63,791 nt of DNA from Pleomorphomonas carboxyditropha (GCF_002770725.1 NZ_NQVN01000026.1:1-63791), one strand, 5' to 3'; numbered from the stretch's first letter, positions 40,790 to 49,988 are shown. The notes: generated from the letters alone by a model not told the origin. Numbers and translations: made by a program.

Positions 40790-41227
40790 TCATTCGGAAA
40801 CCGGCACGACGCCCTTTTTCAAGATGATGTTTCCGTATTTGACGCGCTGGCCGGTCACCACCACGGCATAGGCCTGGCGGGCGCGCTCATAAAAGGCATA
40901 GCGCTCGATGCGGCGGATCGGCGGCGTCGCCGGCCAGCGCCGGTCGATCTCGGCGCGGTAGGTCTTCTCGACCTCGGGATCGAGGCTGTCGCCCGGCACG
41001 GCTTCCATCATGATCACCGGATCGTCGACGAAGTCGTCGATGTTGATCAACCGCAGGATGCCGTTCAGCAAGTCCGGTATGCCGATGCCATCGGCGCGTA
41101 TAACCCGCTGCGAAAACGTGTCTCCCGGGTAGAAGGCATCCGAAAGAACGATTTCATCGCCATGGCCCATTCGATGGAGGGCGGTGAGCAACTCTGGGGA
41201 TATATAGGGTGAAATACCGATCAGCAT
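40790..41227 (-). CDS. FucU/RbsD-family sugar mutarotase
   Basis: A 145-residue enzyme that speeds exchange between alpha and beta anomers of a sugar. It has the FucU-like pattern rather than RbsD length: HRMGHGDEIVLSDAFYP with the catalytic His/Asp, a long middle segment PVIMMEAVPGD, RYAFYERARQAYAVVVTG and YGNIILKKGV at the end. Start ATG 41227 follows AGGAG 8 bases upstream. It is divergent from a CUT2 sugar transporter operon, so the transported sugar is likely its substrate; fucose itself or another sugar whose ring anomers interconvert slowly would fit. Confidence 0.88.
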   Translation of the reverse strand: MLIGISPYISPELLTALHRMGHGDEIVLSDAFYPGDTFSQRVIRADGIGIPDLLNGILRLINIDDFVDDPVIMMEAVPGDSLDPEVEKTYRAEIDRRWPATPPIRRIERYAFYERARQAYAVVVTGQRVKYGNIILKKGVVPVSE

Positions 41228-41314
41228 GATGGGACTCCTGGGGACGTTTGCGCGGAATTGTCGCGGAATGGTCGTCTCTCTATCGGCTCGCCGTTGGCGG
41301 CTTGTCAAGCTGAT

Positions 41315-41328
41315 GGAAAACGTTTGCC
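41315..41328. promoter_or_regulatory. Candidate LacI-family operator
   Basis: GGAAAACGTTTGCC is a near-palindrome centred on CG (12 of 14 positions symmetrical), the usual form of GalR/LacI operators. It lies between the divergent mutarotase and transporter genes and is a good target for the regulator encoded at 45173. Confidence 0.6.
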
Positions 41329-41540
41329 TGATTGGAATTGCTTGAGATTCATGCGCTAAGTATCAGCCAACTCTTTGCTTAATCGATTTGAATAGGCATA
41401 TTCTGGCCTGCTAATCCCTTGGTATAATCGGATGGAAGCGGATTGACAGGCCTTGGAGCTGGGATCATAACCCCGCTCATGTCGATTGTTGGTCCGTTTA
41501 GGACAACGATTGCACGACGAGTCGACGGGAGGAAGGAAAC

Positions 41541-43040
41541 ATGGCTTCGGACTGGCTTCTCGAGATGGTCGGAATCTCAAAAAGCTTTCCCGGTGTCCGT
41601 GCCTTGGACGACGTTTGCCTGCGCGTTCGCGCCGGCAGCGTCCACGCCCTGATCGGCGAGAACGGCGCCGGCAAGTCGACGCTGATGAAAGTGCTCAACG
41701 GCATGTACCGCCCGGATGCCGGCGAGATCCGGCTGCGCGGCGAGCCGGTGCAGATCAACGGCCTGAAGGGCGCGCTCGATCTCGGCATCTCGATGATCTA
41801 CCAGGAGCTCAATCCCATTCCGGCCATGACGGTGGCCGAGAACATCTTCATCGGCCGCGAGCCGGTCTACGGCCGGTCCGGCGTCGTCAACCGCCGCCGG
41901 ATGAACGCCGACGCCCGGCGGCTGTTTCAGACGCTCGGGCTGGAGATGAACCCGTCGGCCCGGCTGTCGAGCCTGTCGGTGGCCGAGATGCAGATGGTGG
42001 AGATCGCCAAGGCCATCTCCTTCGATTCCGAGATCATCGTCATGGACGAGCCGACGTCGGCGATCACCGACCGCGAGGTGGAGAAGCTGTTCGAGATCAT
42101 CCACACGCTCAAGGCCGCCAACAAGGCGGTGATCTACATCTCCCACAAGATGAATGAGCTGTTCCGGATCGCCGACGAGATGACGGTGATGCGCGACGGC
42201 CGCTACATCGACACCCAGCCGACCGACAAGCTGACGCCGCAGAGCCTGATCGCGATGATGGTCGGTCGCCGCATCGACGAGATGTTCCCCAAGGAGGACG
42301 TGCCGCTCGGCGAGGTGGTGCTGTCGGTTGACGGCCTGTCGCAGGACAGCCGCGTCCGCAACGTCTCCTTCGAGCTCCGGCGCGGGGAGATCCTGGGCAT
42401 TGCCGGGCTGATGGGCGCCGGGCGGACCGAGCTGGTCGAGACCATCTTCGGCATCCGCAAGCCGTCGGCCGGGCGGATCCGCATCGGCGGGCGGCCGGTG
42501 GCGATCGCCAGCCCGCGCGACGCCATTCGCCACCGCATCGCGCTGGTATCCGAGGACCGCAAGCTGATGGGCCTCAACCTCCGCGCCTCGGTGAAGGACA
42601 ACGTCTCCTTGGTCAATCTCGCCCGCTACTGCAATCTCGGCGGCGTCATCCGCGCCCGCCAGGAGGTCGATGTCGTCCGCCGACAGATCGACCGCTTCAA
42701 GATCAAGGTGTCGTCCTACCGGCAGATCGTCGACACGCTGTCGGGCGGCAACCAGCAGAAGGTGGTGATCGCCAAGTGGATCCTCGCCGATCCCGAGATC
42801 ATCATCCTCGACGAGCCGACGCGCGGCATCGACGTCGGCGCCAAGTCGGAAATCCACAAGATCATGGTGGCGCTCGCCAGAGAGGGGAAGGCGATCATCA
42901 TGATCTCGTCGGAGCTGCCCGAAGTTCTCGGAATGAGCGACCGCATCCTCGTCATGCACGGCGGCGAGGTGACGGGCGAATACGCGCGGGCGGATTTCAG
43001 CCAGGAAGCCGTCATGGCTTCGGCCACCGGCAGTCACTAG
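41541..43040 (+). CDS. Sugar ABC transporter ATP-binding protein (double ATPase)
   Basis: A 499-residue tandem ATPase of the RbsA/MglA class, driving sugar import at the second sugar locus. Half one: Walker A GENGAGKST, signature variant LSVAEMQMVEIAKAI, Walker B IIVMDEPTSA. Half two: degenerate Walker A GLMGAGRTEL, signature LSGGNQQKVVIAKW, Walker B IIILDEPTRGID. ATG 41541 follows GGGAGGAAGGAAAC. It is clearly diverged from the ATPase at 2103, so the two loci are separate transporters, not a recent duplication. Here the ATPase gene comes first and the binding protein last, opposite to the first locus. Confidence 0.93.
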   Translation: MASDWLLEMVGISKSFPGVRALDDVCLRVRAGSVHALIGENGAGKSTLMKVLNGMYRPDAGEIRLRGEPVQINGLKGALDLGISMIYQELNPIPAMTVAENIFIGREPVYGRSGVVNRRRMNADARRLFQTLGLEMNPSARLSSLSVAEMQMVEIAKAISFDSEIIVMDEPTSAITDREVEKLFEIIHTLKAANKAVIYISHKMNELFRIADEMTVMRDGRYIDTQPTDKLTPQSLIAMMVGRRIDEMFPKEDVPLGEVVLSVDGLSQDSRVRNVSFELRRGEILGIAGLMGAGRTELVETIFGIRKPSAGRIRIGGRPVAIASPRDAIRHRIALVSEDRKLMGLNLRASVKDNVSLVNLARYCNLGGVIRARQEVDVVRRQIDRFKIKVSSYRQIVDTLSGGNQQKVVIAKWILADPEIIILDEPTRGIDVGAKSEIHKIMVALAREGKAIIMISSELPEVLGMSDRILVMHGGEVTGEYARADFSQEAVMASATGSH

Positions 43041-43151
43041 GGCGTTTCCGGCAAGGGCGCGTCGCGGCCTTGCGTTGGAAATCACATAAAAACAAAGAGT
43101 TAGAACATTGCCGGTGATCCGTTTCACCGGAGATGCTTCAGGAGGAGAACA

Positions 43152-44126
43152 ATGAGCATGGCATCTCTGGCCGGCGCCGACGGCTATGGAACCAAGGTCA
43201 AGCAAATCGCCGCCCGCTACGGCATCTACATCGCCTTCGCGGTGATGTTCGTCTTCCTGTCGCTGTGGTCGCCCTGGTTCCTGACCTTCGACAACATCCT
43301 CAACATCCTGCGCCAGTGCTCGATCAACGGCATTATCGCCGTCGGCGCCACGCTGGTGATCATCACCGGCGGCATCGACCTGTCGGTGGGCGCCATCGTG
43401 GCGCTGGCGGCGGTGTCGGCCTCGTCGGTGGCCCATCCCGACAGCTATCCGGTGATCGTGCCCATCCTGGTCGGCCTGGCGGTCGGCGCGCTGTGCGGCG
43501 GCGTCAACGGCTTCATCATCGCCAAGGGCCGCATCGCGCCGTTCATCGTCACGCTCGGCATGATGACCATCGTGCGCGGCGCCTCCCTGGTCATGTCGGA
43601 CGGCCGGCCGGTGATCAATCTCAGCGACGAATACAACACCATCGGCGGCGGCTACCTCTGGGGCGTTCCCCTGCCGGTGTTCCTGTTCATAGCCGTGGTG
43701 CTGATCGGCGCCTTCCTGCTGCATTTCTGCAAGTTCGGCCGGCACGTCTACGCGGTCGGCGGCAACGAGCTGGCGGCCACCGTGTCCGGCCTCAACGTCG
43801 GCCGCGTCAAGCTGGGCGTCTACACGCTGGCCGGCCTGTTCGCCGGGTTCGCCGGCATCATCCTGTCGTCCCGCGTCATGACCGGCTCGCCGGCCGCCGG
43901 CGCCGGCTATGAGCTCGACGCCATCGCCGCGGTGGTCATCGGCGGCACCAGCCTGGCCGGCGGCACCGGCGCCATCCTCGGCACAGTGATCGGCACGCTG
44001 ATCATCGGCACCATGAACAACGGCCTGGATCTGCTGAACGTCTCTTCGTACTTCCAGCAGATCGTCAAGGGAATCATCATCATATCCGCGGTTCTTCTCG
44101 ATCAATACACGAAGAACTCGCGCTGA
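43152..44126 (+). CDS. Sugar ABC transporter permease (CUT2 type)
   Basis: A 324-residue RbsC-family permease with multiple hydrophobic helices. The hallmark GGIDLSVGAIVALAA is near residue 76 and GGTSLAGGTGA near residue 266. ATG 43152 follows CAGGAGGAGAAC. It lies 111 bp after the ATPase and 53 bp before the binding-protein gene. The pairing with the ATPase at 41541 is inferred from position. Confidence 0.93.
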   Translation: MSMASLAGADGYGTKVKQIAARYGIYIAFAVMFVFLSLWSPWFLTFDNILNILRQCSINGIIAVGATLVIITGGIDLSVGAIVALAAVSASSVAHPDSYPVIVPILVGLAVGALCGGVNGFIIAKGRIAPFIVTLGMMTIVRGASLVMSDGRPVINLSDEYNTIGGGYLWGVPLPVFLFIAVVLIGAFLLHFCKFGRHVYAVGGNELAATVSGLNVGRVKLGVYTLAGLFAGFAGIILSSRVMTGSPAAGAGYELDAIAAVVIGGTSLAGGTGAILGTVIGTLIIGTMNNGLDLLNVSSYFQQIVKGIIIISAVLLDQYTKNSR

Positions 44127-44179
44127 GAATTTGAAGATCGGTCAACCAACAAACAGACCGAGCAAAGGAGGAGACGAAA

Positions 44180-45091
44180 ATGAAGAAGGCACTCATGTTC
44201 TGCGCGGCGTTCGCCATGGCCGGCGGCCTGATGTCGCCGGCGTCGGCCGGCTACCGGATCGGCGTCAGCTACCAGAACCTTCAGAACGAATTCATCGTCA
44301 ACATCGCCAAGGCGGTCGAGGAGAAGGCCAAGGAACTCGACGTGACGCTGATCGAGAGCGACGGCCAGGGCAAGGCGGAAGTGCAGATCTCCCAGGTGGA
44401 GAACTTCATCGCCCAGCACGTCGACGCCATCATGCTGATTCCCTTCGACAAGGAGGGTTGCGTGCCGGCCGTGCAGAAGGCGGTTGCCGCCAAGATTCCG
44501 CTGGTGGTGTTCAACGCGCAGGTGGCCAACGTCGAGCTCGCCAACACCTACGTCGGCTCCGACGACATCGAGGCCGGCCGGATCGAGATGCAGTACATCG
44601 CCGATCTCCTGGGGGGCAAAGGCAACATCGCCATCATCCACGGACCCAACGGCCATTCGGCGGAAGTGCAGCGCACCGAGGGCAACAAGGAAGTCCTCGA
44701 GAAATACCCGGACATCCAGGTGCTGTTCGAGCAGACCGCCAACTGGGATCGCGCCCAGGCGCTCAGCCTCACCGAGAACTGGCTGCAGACCGGACGGCCG
44801 CTCAACGCCATCGTCGCCCAGAACGACGAGATGGCCCTCGGCGCCTACAAGGCGGTCGAGGCGGCCGGCAAGGCCAAGGACATCCCGGTGATCGGCATCG
44901 ACGCCATCGCCGACGCCCTGAAGTCGGTCAAGGACGGCAAGATGGCCGCCACCGTCTTCCAGGACGCGCATGGCCAGGGGGCGACGGCCGTCGAGATGGC
45001 CGTCAAGATCCTCAAGGGCGAGGACGTGCCCAAGGTTGTGAACATCCCCTTCAAGCTGATCACCAAGGAAAACGTCGACAGCTTGCAGTAA
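44180..45091 (+). CDS. Sugar ABC transporter periplasmic binding protein (CUT2 type)
   Basis: A 303-residue type I periplasmic-binding protein. The signal peptide ends at residue 23 (SPASA). The mature part begins YRIGVSYQNLQNEF and includes ANTYVGSDDIEAGRIEMQY and the hinge NDEMALGAYKA, then PVIGIDAI. ATG 44180 follows AAAGGAGGAGACGAAA, the strongest ribosome site of the locus, consistent with the high level needed for a binding protein. A hairpin follows its stop. Confidence 0.93.
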   Translation: MKKALMFCAAFAMAGGLMSPASAGYRIGVSYQNLQNEFIVNIAKAVEEKAKELDVTLIESDGQGKAEVQISQVENFIAQHVDAIMLIPFDKEGCVPAVQKAVAAKIPLVVFNAQVANVELANTYVGSDDIEAGRIEMQYIADLLGGKGNIAIIHGPNGHSAEVQRTEGNKEVLEKYPDIQVLFEQTANWDRAQALSLTENWLQTGRPLNAIVAQNDEMALGAYKAVEAAGKAKDIPVIGIDAIADALKSVKDGKMAATVFQDAHGQGATAVEMAVKILKGEDVPKVVNIPFKLITKENVDSLQ

Positions 45092-45103
45092 GGTAGAACC
45101 GGC

Positions 45104-45134
45104 GGCGATCCGGCGGCCTGGCTGCCGGGTCGCC
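45104..45134 (+). terminator. Hairpin after the second binding-protein gene
   Basis: GGCGATCCGGC (45104-45114) pairs with GCCGGGTCGCC (45124-45134) with one G-U pair and a 9-base loop. No T run; like the hairpin at 2047, it probably raises binding-protein mRNA over the downstream regulator. Confidence 0.6.
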
Positions 45135-45172
45135 CTGCGGGGGACGGCCTCGCGCAACGGGAGATTTGAAGG

Positions 45173-46165
45173 TTGGCTTCACTCAAGGATGTTTCCAAGG
45201 CTGCGGGCGTCTCGCCGTCGACGGTATCGCGGGTCATCACCGGCAGTCGTCCGGTCGACGAGGAGACGCGGGAGCGGGTGCTGGAGGCGATCCGGACGCT
45301 CGACTACCGTCCCAACCTTCTGGCGCGCGGCCTCCGCAACAAGTCGCGCAAGAGCATCGGCCTGATAGTGCCGAGCATCCTGCACGAGACCTTCGCCAAC
45401 TTCATCTACTTCGTCGAGGAAGCCTGCGTCAGCCACGGCTTCACCATGCTGCTCGGCAACACCCAGGCCGATGCCGAGGCCGAGGAGCGGGTGCTGAAGA
45501 ACTTCATCGGCATGAGCGTCGACGGCGTCATCGTCTCGCAGGTGTCCGACGAGAGCGCCGTGGTCAAGAGCCTCAACCGGCTCGGCATTCCGGTGGTGGG
45601 CATCGACCGGGCGCCCGATGACGAGGAGGCCGACCGGGTCGTGGTGTTCAACCGCGAGGCCGGCGAGATCGCCGCCCGCTATCTCTACTCGATGGGGCAC
45701 CGGCAGGTCGCCTGCATCGGCGGCCCGGAGACGGTCAGCCTGTCGCGCGAGCGGCTCGACGGCTTCCGCAGCTTCCTGACCGAAAAGGGCATCGAAGTGC
45801 ATCACGTCTCGGGCCCGGATTTTGAGTTCGAGACCGGCATCGCCATGGTGCGCAAGTTGCTCGGGCAGGGCTGCGAATTCTCGGCGATCTGGGCCCACAG
45901 CGACCTCCTGGCCATCGGCGCCATGCAGGAGCTGGCGCGGCTCGGCATGCGCATCCCGGAGGACGTGTCGATCATGGGTATGGACGGCATCCAGCTCGGC
46001 GAGATGGTGCGGCCGACGCTGACCACCATCCGCCAGCCGTTCCGCGAGATCTGCCAGCACGCCGTGCGCCTGCTGCTCGAGCGCATCGAGCACGGACACG
46101 CCAAGCCGACCCGCATCGTCGTGCGGCCCGAACTCGTCGTGCGCGACTCGGTTTGCCACAGATGA
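45173..46165 (+). CDS. LacI-family transcriptional regulator
   Basis: A 330-residue regulator with an N-terminal LacI helix-turn-helix (SLKDVSKAAGVSPSTVSRVI) and a sugar-binding core related to periplasmic-binding proteins. The start is a TTG at 45173: there is no ATG or GTG that keeps the DNA-binding domain intact, and GGGAGA lies about 8 bases upstream. The weak start and the upstream hairpin should keep its level low. Its likely target is the palindrome at 41315, giving substrate-induced control of the divergent mutarotase and transporter genes. Confidence 0.93.
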   Translation: MASLKDVSKAAGVSPSTVSRVITGSRPVDEETRERVLEAIRTLDYRPNLLARGLRNKSRKSIGLIVPSILHETFANFIYFVEEACVSHGFTMLLGNTQADAEAEERVLKNFIGMSVDGVIVSQVSDESAVVKSLNRLGIPVVGIDRAPDDEEADRVVVFNREAGEIAARYLYSMGHRQVACIGGPETVSLSRERLDGFRSFLTEKGIEVHHVSGPDFEFETGIAMVRKLLGQGCEFSAIWAHSDLLAIGAMQELARLGMRIPEDVSIMGMDGIQLGEMVRPTLTTIRQPFREICQHAVRLLLERIEHGHAKPTRIVVRPELVVRDSVCHR

Positions 46166-46240
46166 CGACAGACTGACGCCCCGCGCGGGGTCACCCAATC
46201 CAAAATCGATCAGATTGAAAAACGATCCAAGGAGGTCGAC

Positions 46241-47440
46241 GTGACTGCTTTGTCCAAAATCAGGGACGCTTTCGAAAAAGGCGAGGGGGTGCTGCGTCTC
46301 GCGCCCGTGTTCGTTCCCCGCCGCTTCTCGTCGGCCGGCCAGCGCCTGCGCCTGCATCCCGACGATTACTATGCGCTCGGCACGGCGCGCGGCTCGATCA
46401 AGGAGCGCTGGTTCTCCTCGGTGATCGCCGCCATGAACGGTCCGCTGGCGCCGGCCGACGAGGGCATGAGCTATGTCGACCCGACCGGGCGGATCGAGGA
46501 CAGGTTCCTGTTCCGGGACGCCGTCGCCGAATTAGGCGCCGACATCATCGGGCCGGAACTCAAGGCCAAATACGGCACCTGGCCGATGTATTCGAAGTTC
46601 TTCGACTTCAACGCGCCGCTGTTCCTGCACCTGCATCTGCGCGAGGAGGACGCCCGCCGCGTCGGCCGCAAGGGCAAGCCGGAGGCCTATTACTTCCCGC
46701 CGCAGCTCAACAACCATCCGGGGCTCTTCCCACACACCTATTTCGGCTTCGACCCGGACATGACCAGGGACGAGGTGCGCGCCCGCCTCGCCCTCTACCG
46801 GCAGACCGACAACCGCGTCACCGAGCTTTCCCGCGCCTATCGCATCCAGCTCGGCACCGGCTGGTACACGCCGCCGGGCGTCGTCCACGCGCCGGGCTCC
46901 TATCTCACCTACGAGCCGCAGTGGAACAGCGACGTCAACTCCGTCTACGAGAACATCGTCAACCACGAGGTCTACCCCTACGAGTTCCTGGTCGAGAATT
47001 GCCCCGAGGAGAGCAAGGAGGACCTCGACTACGTCATGAGCCTGATGGACTGGGAGGCCAACGTCGACCCGTCCTACCGCAAGACCTATTTCCGGCCGCC
47101 GCTCGTTGCCTCGGAGAGCGAGCAGCACGTCGAGAAATGGGTCGTCTATGCCACCGGCTACATCGCCGCCAAGGAGCTGACGGTCCATCCGGGCGCCAGC
47201 GTCACCATCCGCGACGCGGCGGCCTACGGCTGCGTGCTCACCCAGGGTCACGGCAAGGTCGGCGTGTTCGACGCCGAGACCGCGACCATGCTGCGCTACG
47301 GCCAGTTGTCGGCCGACGAGTATTTCGTCAGCGAAAAGGCGGCCAGGGCCGGCCTGACCATCGTCAACCTCAGCAAGGTCGAGCCGCTGGTCATGCTCAA
47401 GCACTTCGGCCCCAACGCCGGCGATCCCTCGATCGGCTGA
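46241..47440 (+). CDS. Cupin-like protein, putative sugar isomerase
   Basis: A 399-residue protein that I cannot assign to a named enzyme. It resembles type I phosphomannose-isomerase/cupin proteins: FNAPLFLHLHLREEDA, GLFPHTYFGFDP and GTGWYTPPGVVHAPGSYLTYE are arranged like the metal-binding His/Glu set of that fold, and the C-terminal third (VHPGASVTIRDAAAYGC) looks like a second cupin barrel. The GTG start follows CCAAGGAGGTCGAC, an excellent ribosome site. It is the last gene of the locus, 75 bp after the LacI gene. Context suggests that it isomerises the sugar imported by the neighbouring transporter after the FucU-type mutarotase step. No sugar kinase or dehydrogenase is present nearby. 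Confidence 0.75.
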   Translation: MTALSKIRDAFEKGEGVLRLAPVFVPRRFSSAGQRLRLHPDDYYALGTARGSIKERWFSSVIAAMNGPLAPADEGMSYVDPTGRIEDRFLFRDAVAELGADIIGPELKAKYGTWPMYSKFFDFNAPLFLHLHLREEDARRVGRKGKPEAYYFPPQLNNHPGLFPHTYFGFDPDMTRDEVRARLALYRQTDNRVTELSRAYRIQLGTGWYTPPGVVHAPGSYLTYEPQWNSDVNSVYENIVNHEVYPYEFLVENCPEESKEDLDYVMSLMDWEANVDPSYRKTYFRPPLVASESEQHVEKWVVYATGYIAAKELTVHPGASVTIRDAAAYGCVLTQGHGKVGVFDAETATMLRYGQLSADEYFVSEKAARAGLTIVNLSKVEPLVMLKHFGPNAGDPSIG

Positions 47441-47462
47441 GCTTTTATCTACCCGAGAAACG

Positions 47463-47494
47463 CACCGGCTGGGTTCCGTGAGGGAATCCGGCCG
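47463..47494. terminator. Hairpin between convergent genes
   Basis: ACCGGCTGGGTTCC-GTGA-GGGAATCCGGCCG is an imperfect stem-loop, strikingly similar in sequence to the gltBD terminator at 40669. It lies in the 78-bp gap between the cupin gene and the SGNH-like gene. Confidence 0.5.
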
Positions 47495-47518
47495 CAGTCA
47501 TTCGGCTCCGCGGAAGGA

Positions 47519-48637
47519 TTACCTCAGCGCGGTGGCGTCGTAGCGGCCGGGCACCGGCTCAAGCGGCAGGCCCTCGACGACGAGGCGGTGGAGGGGCGTG
47601 CCGGGCTTGGGCTGCGTGAGGTCGGCGGCGGTGATCAGCTTGTCCTCGCCGGCGGCGCCGGGATCGTTCAGGAGCATGACGAGACCGCCGCCCGACACCT
47701 GCTGCATCAGGTTGGCGGTGGGGGCGGCGACGTTCAGGGCGGCGCCGAGGCTCTGCTGGACGTAGAAGGCGAGCTTGCGGGCGCCGGAGCGGGTGAAGCC
47801 GATGCCGTCCTTGAGGCGCAGTTGCCGCACCTGGCCGTCGAGGTCGGGGCCGCTCGCCACGAAGGCGCCGTTCTGCGAGAACGGCTCCCAGACGTCGATG
47901 TAGGTCGCTCCCTTTTCGCTCGCCTCGTCGCGGATGACGCCGTCGATATAGGTGACGTCGTTGGTCGCCTGCGGACTGGCGACCGGCACCAGGCCGACCC
48001 ACTGGAAGGGCACGACATGCTCGCGCGTCACGCGCATCAATTCGTTGAGCCGGGCCTTGTAGATGGTCTCCCAGTCGGCCGAGGGAAAGTCGACGACGCG
48101 ATCGGGCAATTCGATCGGCCGTCCGTCGGCGCGGCCGATCATGGCGACCACCGCGGCCGGCCGCGGCTTGTCGGCCAGGCGCTTTTCGAGGAAGGCCTTC
48201 CAGTCGATGTCCTCGGTGGAGGCGAGGCCGGCGTCGTCGATGGTCTTGGTCTCGACGCGGACGTCCGGCCGGTCGGCGAAGGCGACGTCGAGGCCGCGCC
48301 CGAGGTCGGCGGCCAGCCGGTCGCCGATCACCAGCACGACGCGGGCGTCGTCCTGCTTGGGGTTCTGCGGCTTGACGACGGCGGCCGGCGCCGGCGCCGC
48401 CTTGCGCTGCTGGCCGGCCGGCGGCACCTTGATGATGCGGGGGCCGACGGACGGCGGCGCGACCTGCTGCTCCTGGCGGCCGAGGCCGAACAGGCGCATC
48501 AGGAACGGCCGGTTGTCGGTTTGCTGCTGCTGCGGCGGCTGGGGCTGCGTCTTGAAGAACTGCGCCGACGCCGGCGTCGCCAGCCAGACGGCGGCGAGGA
48601 TGACGACGGTCGACAGGCTTGCGCAGCGACGGAACAC
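47519..48637 (-). CDS. DUF459 SGNH-fold protein lacking catalytic residues
   Basis: A 372-residue exported protein (signal peptide to about ATPASA, residue 25) with a Pro/Gln-rich linker and an SGNH/GDSL-like domain of the DUF459 family. All three catalytic blocks look altered: the nucleophile block reads VIGDRLAADLG (Arg where GDS has Ser), the block III region reads MIGRADGRP (no GxND Asn), and the last block reads DGIGFTRSGA (Gly where DxxH has His). It therefore looks like a binding or scaffold protein, not an esterase. It sits 27 bp downstream of the MltB-type transglycosylase gene on the same strand, so a role in the cell wall is likely. Confidence 0.85.
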   Translation of the reverse strand: MFRRCASLSTVVILAAVWLATPASAQFFKTQPQPPQQQQTDNRPFLMRLFGLGRQEQQVAPPSVGPRIIKVPPAGQQRKAAPAPAAVVKPQNPKQDDARVVLVIGDRLAADLGRGLDVAFADRPDVRVETKTIDDAGLASTEDIDWKAFLEKRLADKPRPAAVVAMIGRADGRPIELPDRVVDFPSADWETIYKARLNELMRVTREHVVPFQWVGLVPVASPQATNDVTYIDGVIRDEASEKGATYIDVWEPFSQNGAFVASGPDLDGQVRQLRLKDGIGFTRSGARKLAFYVQQSLGAALNVAAPTANLMQQVSGGGLVMLLNDPGAAGEDKLITAADLTQPKPGTPLHRLVVEGLPLEPVPGRYDATALR

Positions 48638-48664
48638 GGGAGACGGGCCTCCAGGCCGAAAGCT

Positions 48665-49936
48665 TCAGCCGTTTCGCAGCAGCGTCAGCAGTTCGAGCGA
48701 CGCGTTGCCGGTGACGGCCAGGCCGCGCTGCGCCTCGAAGGCGCGGATGGCGGCGACGGTTTGCGGGCCGACCTTACCATCGATCTTCTCGAGAGGAAAT
48801 CCGATGGCGTTGAGGCGGGACTGCAGCTCGGCGCGGCCGGCCTCGTCGAGCGGCGTGTAGCCGCGCGGCCAGGGCTTGACGAACGGGCCGCCGCCGGCCA
48901 GGCGATCGGCGAGATGGCCGACGCCGAGCGCGTAGGCGTTGGCGTTGTTGTAGCGCTTGATCGCCTGGAAGTTCCGGAGCGTCAGGAAGGCCGGGCCGCC
49001 GGGGCCGGCCGGCAGCAGCAGGGTGGCCTGATCGCCGGGGCGCGGGAAGGCACTGCCGGCGGCGCGGGTGAGCCCACGCGCCGTCCAGTCGGCGAGCGAG
49101 GCCGAGCGCCCTTCGAGCGAGCTGTCGAAGCCCGGCGGCAGCACCACCTCGTAGCCCCAGGTGGCGCCGGCCTGCCAGCCGGATTTCCTCAGATAGTTGG
49201 CGGTGGAGGCGAGCGCATCCGGCACCGAGGTCCAGATGTCGCGGCGGCCGTCGCCGTCGAAGTCGACGGCATAGGCGAGATAGGTGGTGGGAATGAACTG
49301 CGTCTGGCCCATGGCGCCGGCCCACGAGCCGGTCATGTGGCGGGCGTCGACGTCGTGATGCTCTAGGATGCGCAAGACGGCGTTGAGCTGCTGCCGGCCG
49401 TAGGCGGCGCGCGAGCCGCCGCGCCAGCCGAGCGTCGCCAGCGCCCGCACCACGTTCTTCACCTTGGTGGGGTCGCGCAGGATGGCGCCGTAGCTGCTCT
49501 CCATGCCCCAGATGGCGACGACGACATGGCGATCGACGCCATAGGTCGCCTCGATGCGGTCGAGCAATGCGCGGTGGCGCACCAGCATGTCGCGGCCGGT
49601 GGCGATGCGGCTTTCCGCCGCCATGTCGTCGAGATAGTCCCAGATGGCGCGCGAGAATTCCGGCTGGCTGGTCGCCTTGGCGAGCACGTCGTCGTCGGGG
49701 CCGACGCCGCGGAAGGCGGCGGCGAAGGTGGCGCGCGTGACGCCGCGCGCCTCGGCGGCCGGCCACTGGCTTTCGACGAAGGCGGTGAAGGCCGGCGGTA
49801 TCGGACCGTCGGCGAGCGGCGGCAGGCCGGGCGCGCCCGAGGAAGCGAAGTCGTTGCCGAGGATGGCGCAGCCGGCGATGAGGGCGGCGAGCGACAGGGC
49901 GGCACCGCCTCGGGCGATCCGTGACATGTTCAGCAT
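48665..49936 (-). CDS. Lytic murein transglycosylase, MltB type, lipoprotein
   Basis: Cleaves peptidoglycan glycan strands with formation of 1,6-anhydro ends. The 423-residue protein starts with a lipoprotein signal (lipobox LIAGC, Cys at about 23), followed by the SLT/MltB catalytic domain (catalytic Glu in IWGMESSYG, then MGQTQFIPTTYL and YAVDFDGDGRRDIW) and a C-terminal peptidoglycan-binding domain from about residue 360 (LQSRLNAIGFPLEKIDGKVG). ATG 49936 follows AAAAAGGAGCGCGTC. A CtrA-type site lies about 53 bp upstream. The degenerate SGNH gene follows. Confidence 0.94.
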   Translation of the reverse strand: MLNMSRIARGGAALSLAALIAGCAILGNDFASSGAPGLPPLADGPIPPAFTAFVESQWPAAEARGVTRATFAAAFRGVGPDDDVLAKATSQPEFSRAIWDYLDDMAAESRIATGRDMLVRHRALLDRIEATYGVDRHVVVAIWGMESSYGAILRDPTKVKNVVRALATLGWRGGSRAAYGRQQLNAVLRILEHHDVDARHMTGSWAGAMGQTQFIPTTYLAYAVDFDGDGRRDIWTSVPDALASTANYLRKSGWQAGATWGYEVVLPPGFDSSLEGRSASLADWTARGLTRAAGSAFPRPGDQATLLLPAGPGGPAFLTLRNFQAIKRYNNANAYALGVGHLADRLAGGGPFVKPWPRGYTPLDEAGRAELQSRLNAIGFPLEKIDGKVGPQTVAAIRAFEAQRGLAVTGNASLELLTLLRNG

Positions 49937-49988
49937 GACGCGCTCCTTTTTCCGGCCTGCATTGTCTTTTCAGAGACGAGACTTATGG

